A stretch of 64,000 nucleotides of DNA from Fibrisoma montanum (lineage in GTDB: Bacteria > Bacteroidota > Bacteroidia > Cytophagales > Spirosomataceae). The notes under the pieces are model-generated. The model made no database searches, was not told the DNA's origin, and saw nothing but the letters and a program-made list of their open reading frames with translations. Positions within the stretch are counted from its first letter, which is position 1; each line of letters opens with the position of its first letter. This document shows, piece after piece, positions 55,101 to 61,743 of this stretch. The stretch covers positions 286,713 to 350,712 of the forward strand of contig NZ_QXED01000008.1 in NCBI RefSeq assembly GCF_003583365.1, in the 5' to 3' direction. The translations under genes were made by a program, and so were the position numbers.

Positions 55101-55230
55101 ACAGGTCATGGGCCGAGAGGCTATCGAACGGCATCAGCTTTCGGTAGCTGGCCAGTCGGCAGGCATACTGCTCTTACGGGTCAGTACGCCTTCACGGTGG
55201 CAGACAGTCAAAGTCCTGAAAGCTAACTAA
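52192..55230 (+). CDS. Secreted seven-repeat protein with two CBM3-like domains and a type IX sorting domain
   Basis: The product has 1012 residues. A signal peptide (VSLLLMAGSLVKAQ) is followed by seven propeller-like repeats (about 36-445; pattern KQWDKTFGGSG, SSVVATADGGYLLAGHSNSP, DYWLVKVDANG). Two Ig-like repeats follow (about 450-600; GTYSVTVTTSSGCSATAIV). Two domains of about 150 residues (about 603-760 and 766-913; ITVRYWLTVEDFSPL, VTVYLDGALVYGTEP-like) resemble family 3 carbohydrate-binding modules, which bind cellulose or chitin. The last 85 residues (LKVVVLGNPIPGNEVELEV, LLRVSTPSRWQTVKVLK) look like a type A type IX secretion C-terminal domain, so the protein is exported across the outer membrane and attached to the surface. 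No catalytic domain is seen. It ends at a hairpin. Confidence 0.85.
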   Translation: MKPNLHYLTKNHPGPLTRLVWTVSLLLMAGSLVKAQLPKQWDKTLGGSGSETAALVVATSDGGYLLAGYSNSPNDGDKTAPNMGDYDAWLVKVDVNGNKQWDHTYGGSGYDRLSSVLATADGGFLLGGGTSSTPEGDWDYWLVKVDATGTKQWEHTFGGTGTDEITSMVVTTDGSYLLAGVSESPVGRDKTAPNMGFVDYWIVKVDVNGNKQWDKAFGSSIWDALSSVVATADGGYLLAGHSNSPVGGDKTEAKGNYDYWIVKVDAMGNKQWDKAFGSSRREGLASAIATSDGGYLLAGHSDSPAGGDKTDPNIRNYDYWLVKVNADGSKQWDKTFGGSGVDRISSAIATSDGGYLLAGYSISPNDGDKIAPNKGEFDYWLVKVDANGSKQWEQTLGSSGFDQYPSMIATGAGNYLLLGSSNSPAGQDKTDPNKGDFDYWLVKLGCVSPVVEITPSIGQLSCSTPTVTLTATSIPGASYAFSTGAAQINDGNTATVTQAGTYSVTVTTSSGCSATAIVTVTGSTTPPTASLTVSGVISCVNPTVTLTAPVTAGASYVFSTGATQINGGNTATVTQAGTYSVVVTSFNGCSATASMTVSGSCSPPALGISVLHLDNDNKQLTNNSIRPYLQLANEGTTPIAYQDITVRYWLTVEDFSPLNSNLVIDWAQLGTGKVKMKYVELSQPRQGALGYIEYSFDNSTGSLAGGTNSGPIQSRIGKNDWTPFNESDDYSYAGTTNYTKNNRITAYLAGQLVWGTEPTLVDPVQSLKVYADSKSSATTNSISTYVQLRNEGNVPVSYPKLTVRYWLTAEGSSPLNIYLDYAQLGTSNLKGKLVRLTTPVPGADSYLELSFVPALGNLYPLSGTGNIQYRIAKSDWSNFNQSNDHSYQPSGLMAPNPKMTVYLDGALVYGTEPSAPNARLASAEESSELKVVVLGNPIPGNEVELEVGGAAGQPIRLLLTDLQGHIVAEKQVMGREAIERHQLSVAGQSAGILLLRVSTPSRWQTVKVLKAN

Positions 55231-55240
55231 GGCTCTGAAT

Positions 55241-55278
55241 CACAACGGGTAGAGCTGCCCGTGTTTCTACCCGTTGTG
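55241..55278 (+). terminator. Hairpin after the CBM3 protein gene
   Basis: Two 12-base arms (55241-55252 and 55267-55278) are perfectly complementary around a 14-base loop, 11 bases after the stop codon. Confidence 0.75.
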
Positions 55279-55304
55279 GATGTGCTACGCTTAAATCTAA
55301 TAAA

Positions 55305-56564
55305 ATGCCCGCAGCATTGAGAATAGGTTTTGGTCGATTGCCTACGCTTGACTGTGTGCGGGGGCTGGCCTTACTGGGCATGCTGGTGATGAACAGTCCG
55401 CTCAATTCGGTAGTTGCCTTCCTTCACCCGGAGCAGGTCTATCCAATCCAAGTGGATCAGGCGGGCAGCTACGCGATGATCCAATTTTTCCTCCACTTGT
55501 TTGTCGACGGCCCGTTTGTGAACCTCTTCAGCTTCGGGTTTGGCATAGGCGTTTACCTGATGGGTGAACATGTGAAGCGGGAGGGGCTGGATACGGACCG
55601 GATTCTCAAACGTGGGCTATGGGTGCTTTTTGGGTTTGGCTTAGTTCACGGCGTTGTGGGCGGGTTGGGCGATCTTCTTCACGTGTATGCCCTGCTGGGC
55701 TTTAGCCTGCTCTATTTCCGTAGCCAATCGGTTGCATTGCTGCTGAGGTGGATAGTTGGCTTGATACTGTTCGTGCTGCTGGTTCAGACGCTGCAGGCCA
55801 TCGTCTTTCCAGTCGGCCCACCGGTGCTGGCTATCCGTCAGGCCAAGCCTGAAGATATGGTGAGGCAATTGGTCCAGACCTGGCAGCATACATCGATCAG
55901 GGCGATCATGGGGCTACAACCCTGGGGGCTGGTCATGCGCCATCGGCTGGCCCTGGAGCCGTGCCTGAATTCGTATGCCCAGCAGGAAATCATGTTACTG
56001 CTGGGCCTGGTGGTAGGCAAGTGGCGATTGCTGCATCGCCTGGCCGAGCTACGGGTTCAATTATCGTTACTGCTTTTGCTGGCCTTCCCCGTCAGCCTGA
56101 TTCTAAAAGGGCTGGCTTGCCTGCCGATTGTGGGCGTGCACCTGCTGGATCAGCGGGCTTTTGACGCGTTGTTGTTCGCACTGGCCGACTTTCTGGGTAC
56201 CCTGTTGTTGACCGGTATTTATTTGCTTGAACTGGGGCTTAATCTACCTCCTGTGCCCACCCGCTTTTGGGCTTGGATTGGGAATGTTGGTCAGATGTGG
56301 CTGACCAATTATCTACTGCAAACGCTGCTGTGTATGCTGTTTTTTTATGCCTATGGCGGGGGGCTTCCGGAACGGTTGACGCTGTTGGAATCGCTGTTGT
56401 CGGTGGTGGGCATATATGGGTTTCAGGTTTGGTTTAGCACCTGGTGGCTGAGCGGCCACCCAAAGGGGCCCATGGAGGCTCTATGGCGGAATTTGGTTTA
56501 CAACATGGGCTCAGTTGACGGAGATTCGTCTGTTTCTGATGAACATCGGCAAAACACTAAATAA
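55305..56564 (+). CDS. DUF418-family integral membrane protein
   Basis: A 419-residue protein with about 9-10 hydrophobic segments. The N-terminal motif TLDCVRGLALLGMLVMN and the C-terminal segment NVGQMWLTNYLLQTLLCMLF are typical of the DUF418/YeiB family. The family is widespread but its function is not established; some members sit near transport genes. Here it is preceded by a secreted protein gene with a terminator in between, so it is likely transcribed alone. Confidence 0.87.
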   Translation: MPAALRIGFGRLPTLDCVRGLALLGMLVMNSPLNSVVAFLHPEQVYPIQVDQAGSYAMIQFFLHLFVDGPFVNLFSFGFGIGVYLMGEHVKREGLDTDRILKRGLWVLFGFGLVHGVVGGLGDLLHVYALLGFSLLYFRSQSVALLLRWIVGLILFVLLVQTLQAIVFPVGPPVLAIRQAKPEDMVRQLVQTWQHTSIRAIMGLQPWGLVMRHRLALEPCLNSYAQQEIMLLLGLVVGKWRLLHRLAELRVQLSLLLLLAFPVSLILKGLACLPIVGVHLLDQRAFDALLFALADFLGTLLLTGIYLLELGLNLPPVPTRFWAWIGNVGQMWLTNYLLQTLLCMLFFYAYGGGLPERLTLLESLLSVVGIYGFQVWFSTWWLSGHPKGPMEALWRNLVYNMGSVDGDSSVSDEHRQNTK

Positions 56565-56798
56565 TAATTTTTAGGGGACACTTAAGAAGGCCAGTTAGTA
56601 GGGTAGCACCTTGAATGAATGCTACTAATTGGGGTTAGGAATTATTGAATTGCCTACGTAGTCAAATGTTCGATTTGATTGACTTTAGTTCAGAAAAATG
56701 TCCGAATTCTTAAACTGGTGATTGTTTCGGTACGGCTGAGTGCTAAGCCATAAACTGTGCAAATAGGCAACTAAAGTTGAAAAAGTTCTGTTAATTTT

Positions 56799-57371
56799 AT
56801 GAAAAATTTCAGCACTATGGCAACGCGCACTTCATCCGGGTGGGGCTTCCCTACTAATGACCTAATCCTGCAGGCTCGCCAGAAGCTCTCCCGAGCCCGC
56901 ATTGATCAAGTGGCCCTGTTAGCGGGATTGACCAAAAAAGAGATGGCTCAGATACTAGGCGTTACCGAGCGCAATCTCTATAACCAGCATCCAGGTAATT
57001 TGTCAGTACCCCTGTCGGAACGATTGCTGATTCTGGAGAAACTCTTGGAGCATGGTTTAGCTGTGTTTGATGGTCAGCAGGCCCCCTTCCAGGATTGGTT
57101 GCGCACGCCCTTGGCCGAACTGGCCACACCTGAGGTTGGCTTCCCAGGTCCTACCGCGACCTATACGCCTAAACCCATTGACCAAATGGGCACTAAACAG
57201 GGGCCGGTTAGTCTATCGGCGGCTGCTTCAAGCCGTCGTCAACGGGTAGCTCGAGCGCCCAAAGAGCCGGGCCGTTCTTTTCCAACGCCTTTATCCTTGT
57301 TGGATACCATCACCGGGTGTAAACTGGTTGATAACGTCTTTATTCGTATTGAAGCTGGTGTGTTCAGTTAA
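56799..57371 (+). CDS. Xre/MbcA/ParS-type antitoxin of a RES-Xre system
   Basis: The 190-residue protein has an Xre-like DNA-binding part (QVALLAGLTKKEMAQILGVT, ERNLYNQ) and a C-terminal toxin-binding segment ending PLSLLDTITGCKLVDNVFIR and IEAGVFS. It has an insert of about 50 residues between FQDWLRTPLAEL and PTPLSLLDT, where typical members have only a few residues. It neutralises the RES toxin encoded immediately downstream and normally represses the operon. The two genes touch with no space. A second Met at residue 7 could also be the start. Confidence 0.9.
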   Translation: MKNFSTMATRTSSGWGFPTNDLILQARQKLSRARIDQVALLAGLTKKEMAQILGVTERNLYNQHPGNLSVPLSERLLILEKLLEHGLAVFDGQQAPFQDWLRTPLAELATPEVGFPGPTATYTPKPIDQMGTKQGPVSLSAAASSRRQRVARAPKEPGRSFPTPLSLLDTITGCKLVDNVFIRIEAGVFS

Positions 57372-57848
57372 GTGAACGTCTATCGCATCCTCAAAGAGCC
57401 TTACTGGGATGATCCCTTGTCGGTCATCGGAGCTGAGATCGCCGGCGGGCGGTGGAACTCACCAGGACGAGGCATTCTTTATACGGCTACCACTCCTGAG
57501 TTAGCGTTATTGGAAACATTAGTGCACTTTCCTAAAGTCATCTATGAGCAATTACCGCGGCTACGGGTGTTCACTTTGGAAGTGCCCGATGGCGAGGTTC
57601 GCTGGATCTATGCCAACCTGTTGCCTGATGAGTGGGCCGAGCCCACGGCTTTACCCTTGACGCAAACTATCTTCGCCGAGTGGCTACAGCAACCGGCTGA
57701 TCTGGGTTTAGGCGTGCCTTCGGCTGTGGTAGACATCTCCTACAATGTGTTACTGCACCCTCAACATAGCCTTTACCAAACCATTCATATCATCGATGCA
57801 CAGGAACTGATGCTTGATCGCCGGTTGTGGAACATACCCAATCCCTGA
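57372..57848 (+). CDS. RES-domain toxin
   Basis: The 158-residue protein starts at a GTG codon that directly follows the antitoxin stop, so the two genes are translationally coupled. The RES motifs are visible: GGRWNSPGRGILYTATTPEL (Arg and Tyr) and a later Ser/Asn region SAVVDISYNVLLHP. RES toxins have an ADP-ribosyltransferase-like fold and degrade or phosphorolyse NAD. Length and gene order match known RES-Xre pairs. Confidence 0.93.
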   Translation: MNVYRILKEPYWDDPLSVIGAEIAGGRWNSPGRGILYTATTPELALLETLVHFPKVIYEQLPRLRVFTLEVPDGEVRWIYANLLPDEWAEPTALPLTQTIFAEWLQQPADLGLGVPSAVVDISYNVLLHPQHSLYQTIHIIDAQELMLDRRLWNIPNP

Positions 57849-57899
57849 ATCGATCATGTGGTTGCTTTGCTACAAAGTATTGTACCGAAAGATTGCCCC

Positions 57900-57928
57900 A
57901 TTTCATCAGTACAGTGTACTGATGAAAT
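57900..57928. repeat. 29-bp near-perfect palindrome after the RES gene
   Basis: Arms of 14 bases (57900-57913 and 57915-57928) are exact reverse complements with a single base between them. It lies 51 bases after the toxin stop codon. A one-base loop suits an operator or recombination site at least as well as a terminator. Confidence 0.7.
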
Positions 57929-58084
57929 CATATTGAGTGGCTCCAAACTCAACACTTACCTTACACATGGCCATGTATGGGGTGAGTTCTTACTATATTG
58001 CTGTAATCACCCTTTAAATCCCCTAACCGCAGCCGGTTGGAAGAAAAATTACTTATACAGGTAGGTCACCCCAAAGGCTCCAGC

Positions 58085-58345
58085 TCAGGTGACGGCTAAG
58101 CCCCGAATGTAGTACTCCAACGTATCGCCCGCCCCACGTAAATCAACCAGCAAATCCTTCCCTTGCCAGGTGATAGGATCAACGCCGTTAATGGTGTTGT
58201 TAAGCATACTCATTTCGGGGCCACCCCGAAAGGCACTCATGATGTTGACCTTCACTTTGGGGGTGATTACCTGGCCTTCGACGGTGAAGAGCGTATCAAA
58301 ATTAATTCGCACGGTCTTAGTTTTTAACTGTGAAAAAGCAGACAA
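58085..58345 (-). CDS. Hypothetical protein, possibly N-terminally truncated
   Basis: The frame of 86 codons starts at TTG (58345); the same frame is open about 13 codons further upstream, reading YQRTKTFKRWYILSAFSQLK across the TTG, but has no better start. The protein has a beta-rich look (TVRINFDTLFTVEGQVITPK). No family is recognised. Lack of an ATG suggests a fragment or an unusual start. The opposite strand also has a shorter frame, which looks less natural. Confidence 0.45.
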   Translation of the reverse strand: MSAFSQLKTKTVRINFDTLFTVEGQVITPKVKVNIMSAFRGGPEMSMLNNTINGVDPITWQGKDLLVDLRGAGDTLEYYIRGLAVT

Positions 58346-58637
58346 TATGTACCAGCGCTTAAATGTTTTGGTTCGTTGGTAACTGACTACGCCTCAAACT
58401 GAGTACTTGTATCAGATCAAGTATCGACACGCATACCCCTGTGTTCGGCTTATTTTTTGCCCACGAATTACGGCTTCAAGCGGGTGTGATTGGGCTCTGG
58501 AATGATCAATAGGCGTGGCTCGGGAGTAGGCTCTAAGTTACTTATTGACCTATAGACAACTAGTAATAACTTTATTGCCAAGGCCTAAGTAGAAACGGGT
58601 GGTAGCTTAAGCTCGGGTATACAAACTACCAGCGAGC

Positions 58638-59162
58638 CTACTTCGACGCGGGTAACGACGTCAGGTACCGGCCAGCCTCAACGTACGCCCGCATCAGGTG
58701 CCGGTACAAATAAACTCGGTTGCGGCCAATGAAGAAAGCCTGTTCGTTTTTGTGAGGACAAATAAAGAAGAGACCATTGGCAAAGTGACCTGAGCCAACC
58801 CCACTAAAATAATTAAGAGTTGGTGTAACAAACAATTGACTTCGTTGAGCAGGTGTGATGGCCCCAACCACATGGGCTGATTGACGCATGATATCCAGCA
58901 GGGTAGTGATGTCCTGCGTGTCCTGCTGGGTACTCACTTCATCAGTAAAAGAAATTCGCCGACCGGCCAGCGAAGCCTGACGTACTAAATCGCTCACCGC
59001 CCCAATCAACTTAATCCAGCCAAATTGACTCTGGCGGGTGAAGGGCCTAGCTGGGTTGAACACTTTAGATTTGAATAAGTGCGCTAGCTGAACCAGCTGA
59101 TCGGTCAGTTCAGATTTCGTCCAAACGGCATCGGGGTAGTAGGTCATGATCATGAACGACAT
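58638..59162 (-). CDS. Hypothetical protein, 174 aa
   Basis: An ATG-started product of 174 residues with no signal peptide or membrane helix. It has a Trp-containing N-terminus (YYPDAVWTKSELTDQLVQL), a helical middle (SDLVRQASLAGRRISFTDEV) and a C-terminal part rich in Tyr and Phe (LFFICPHKNEQAFFIGRNRV). I do not recognise a family. It is a good, intact frame, longer than chance in this AT-richer DNA. Neighbours are other small unknown genes and the RES-Xre pair. Confidence 0.65.
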   Translation of the reverse strand: MSFMIMTYYPDAVWTKSELTDQLVQLAHLFKSKVFNPARPFTRQSQFGWIKLIGAVSDLVRQASLAGRRISFTDEVSTQQDTQDITTLLDIMRQSAHVVGAITPAQRSQLFVTPTLNYFSGVGSGHFANGLFFICPHKNEQAFFIGRNRVYLYRHLMRAYVEAGRYLTSLPASK

Positions 59163-59297
59163 TTAACTGCCGATAAATAACCACTCAGTAGGAGCGGGTG
59201 CTATCTTAACTGTGCAGCGGGTAAAAGGATTATTGTTCAGGGCATTATTTTCAAGTTGGTCATGAAAAATAAATAAAGCGTTTTCGTCGCTGCGATG

Positions 59298-59534
59298 TTA
59301 CACTGGGAAACAATTGATCATGGCCAGACCGGATAAGAACAACAAGACGAACAAGAACGGCAAGAAAGAGGCTACCAAGCCTGCCAAAATCGCTGGCCAG
59401 ACAGTACTACCTAGATACGTCCGCAGCGATTCAGCTGTCGCCCCTTTAAATTTGTCGCCCCAGGCGAAGAAAGGTCGTAAGTAATTAACTATTGAGCACT
59501 GACCCGTGCGCGTGGGCTCACAGGTAGTGCCCAA
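59298..59534 (-). CDS. Small hypothetical membrane protein, Cys-rich N-terminus
   Basis: The frame has 78 codons from a TTG start (59534). It is open further upstream for about 25 codons, a part that contains several Cys (AGCCNDCACFLREVNALG), but no ATG or GTG is present. The C-terminus is one long membrane helix (WPAILAGLVASFLPFLFVLL). It could be the surviving end of a longer gene. No family is recognised. Confidence 0.4.
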   Translation of the reverse strand: MGTTCEPTRTGQCSIVNYLRPFFAWGDKFKGATAESLRTYLGSTVWPAILAGLVASFLPFLFVLLFLSGLAMINCFPV

Positions 59535-59782
59535 CGCATTAACCTCCCTCAGAAAACAGGCACAGTCGTTGCAGCAACCAGCGTAACTGCCTTCTTCTTT
59601 TTTCGGTCGCGGTTATCTTTTTTTGTTTAGAGTAGTGGAGAGCTCAAAGGCGAGCTTACGTATACCTACTGATACTAGATACATCCCCCCAGTTGAATAG
59701 CTCGGTGTCACCCCGCTCGGCTGAACCGAGGATCCGGCCACCGCGATCAGGACAAGCTCATCTATACATTCTTCTTTTGCTT

Positions 59783-59971
59783 ATGATTCATTCGCCATAT
59801 CGCTCAATCCCAGACACTTCCGATTTCCGTTACTGGGAGTTGAAGGTGGTCTCCAACGCTTTACGCAGTACTACCTTTGTTCCCCGCGACAAGGCCCTGC
59901 ATCAGCAGCTCAAGCAAGCCGCCTGGGTTATCATTCAGGCATCCCTGCCTAAGAAGCGGCGCAAAGGTTAG
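59783..59971 (+). CDS. Small hypothetical protein, 62 aa
   Basis: I use the ATG at 59783 (MIHSPYRSIPDTSDFRYWEL) instead of the upstream ATG at 59693, because the first 30 codons read like non-coding sequence. The product is basic at the end (ASLPKKRRKG) with a helical middle (VPRDKALHQQLKQAAWVIIQ). No family is recognised. It might be a small regulatory or nucleic-acid-binding protein, but this is guesswork. Confidence 0.45.
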   Translation: MIHSPYRSIPDTSDFRYWELKVVSNALRSTTFVPRDKALHQQLKQAAWVIIQASLPKKRRKG

Positions 59972-60116
59972 TAGTAACCACCTTCATCAAGTTTCCGTCA
60001 AGAAAAGCCCACCTTTCTCAAATAGCCTTATATACTGAACATTCGGGGTATGGCTTAGGCTTCGGTAAAAGGCATGTACGGATCACTACAGGTTAACCCT
60101 TCAACAAGGTGATAGG

Positions 60117-60365
60117 ATGACGGACCATCAGCTAGCCGGTTTAGCCCTGGAATTGAGTCGACATAACTCCCGACTCGTTACTAGCCTGGGGGCGAGTCCT
60201 ACTTGGCTAACGGCAGACGTCGATGGCACCCGGTTGACCGAATGGACACTACTGGATGTGTTGACTGGCTACGGACTGCCGTCCCAACAGATTGTCTTTC
60301 AGTACGCAGATCAGGCGTATGGGCTGGCCCTCCCCGGCCGCTACTGGGCCACATTTCATCAATAG
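60117..60365 (+). CDS. Small hypothetical protein, 82 aa
   Basis: An ATG-started frame of 82 codons with good coding composition (MTDHQLAGLALELSRHNSRL at the start, VLTGYGLPSQQIVFQYADQA near the end). There is no signal peptide, membrane helix or known motif. It could be a small soluble alpha/beta protein. Confidence 0.5.
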   Translation: MTDHQLAGLALELSRHNSRLVTSLGASPTWLTADVDGTRLTEWTLLDVLTGYGLPSQQIVFQYADQAYGLALPGRYWATFHQ

Positions 60366-60726
60366 GCAAGGGTAACGGTCCCTAGCCAACTAATCATAGG
60401 GAGATAGTACCCTTCCTGGCTGGTTTACGCTGCGTTCAAACACTATCCGTTTGATTGCCAATCGTGTTCTAAAATTGTAACCTCTGGCTGATCACTACCG
60501 GTTGTTCCGGCAGGAGCGACCTGGTCACCGGCAACAACCATGACCCAAGAGCAGTACGGTTGTTCTCATTGGTTCGAATACAAGGCGACTGAAACGAAAC
60601 GTGAACCATACCATACTATTACGCCACAAACCAAACGGCATACGACCAGGTGTTCACGGAACCTCTTTGCCTTAATTAAGCCGGTACATTGTCTTTCTTT
60701 CATCATTCTTTAAAACGGTAATTTTC
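60366..60726 (+). other. Intergenic region with an imperfect hairpin and a short frame
   Basis: About 360 bp. A hairpin with arms at 60500-60510 and 60538-60549 (one bulge) lies in the middle. A 57-codon frame starts at 60540 and ends at 60713, 13 bp before the next gene; its composition (Cys/His/Thr-rich) is not convincing and I do not call it a gene. Confidence 0.4.
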
Positions 60727-60987
60727 GTGGACAACCCTACACCAAATGAGCAATACGTTGCGGATTGCCGTACCATTCGACGTCATTTAGATGAAAAGGG
60801 AGCTTCCCTTTTGGTAATTAATCGAAAAAACCCGAACCACATTTTAGTTACTGTCGGATATGCCAATGATAACAAGGCTTTAACCCACCGGTTCGACCGC
60901 AATCGAGTTGTATGCACTACGTTTGGCAACGAACTCGAACGAGTTGAGTGTGCTATAGATGAACTGACAATTTACCGAAGTTTGTAG
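60727..60987 (+). CDS. Small hypothetical protein, 86 aa
   Basis: A GTG-started frame of 86 codons. The product looks like a small alpha/beta domain: a helix (NEQYVADCRTIRRHLDEKGA), strand-like VLVTVGYA-type segment (NHILVTVGYANDNKALTHRF) and a second strand-helix unit (VVCTTFGNELERVECAIDEL). I do not recognise a family. Composition supports a real protein. Confidence 0.6.
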   Translation: MDNPTPNEQYVADCRTIRRHLDEKGASLLVINRKNPNHILVTVGYANDNKALTHRFDRNRVVCTTFGNELERVECAIDELTIYRSL

Positions 60988-61743
60988 CCCCCATTAGCTT
61001 TTTCTACACGCATAAATAAGCCCTAAATTATTTTAACGTGATCAATGTATTGTCTCACAGGCTATTGCGGGGTGATTTATTGCATGAACTTACTCATGCG
61101 TCAACAATATGCTTTTAGCTCCTCTGCGAAGAATTCATACTCAGGGGGTACAAAAAATTTGCCTCTTGAATTAACGCTCATGGCCGTGTCTTAGGCTCCA
61201 ATGTGTTGGACAAGTTTTCCAAAAGTAGCAGTACCCCAAACTGGCTTCGTTTTATCCCATAGGCTTTTAGAATTGCTTGGTAATGCGACTGGCATTATTG
61301 ATGATAACTCATGAAAATAAACTACTTCCTGGTCATCATTGATTGCTGTCCCTAATGCTCATCCACATTCCTCTTGTGTGTTTATCAGGGCGCTAATCGC
61401 AAGCGCTTTCACTTCAGGCCGGCTGACCAACAATTGGCTTTCTTGGACAAGTTTCTCTTGACCAGCTCGTATGGGTAACTCAACTGGGCATTAATAGAAG
61501 CGCCAAGGATTATGTAGTGGTCGATTTCCCAGCAGAAAGCAAACTAATTCGGTTAGTCATTTGGTAAAGTGTAATGCATGGAGTCCAGTAAGTAGCGAAC
61601 CTTCTTTAATTTAAAATATGATAATTCGTAAATTACTTGAGTCTTATTTGATACTTGAATTTTTAAGTAAGTAGGTGCAGCTAAAAAAGGCCTTGCGACC
61701 GGATTACTAACAAAACACGGCCAAATCCAGTAAGCTATACAAG
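60988..61743. other. 756-bp stretch without an intact gene, perhaps decayed
   Basis: No frame of useful length is present. Short coding-like pieces remain on the plus strand, for example RFHFRPADQQLAFLDKFLLT near 61407-61466 and, in another frame, INRSAKDYVVVDFPAESKLI near 61484-61545. They suggest a frameshifted and broken gene. No repeat or RNA is recognised. Confidence 0.4.

Noticed and set aside
60540..60713. 57-codon frame before the small gene at 60727
   Set aside because: Starts inside the right arm of a hairpin and has a poor composition; could not be supported.
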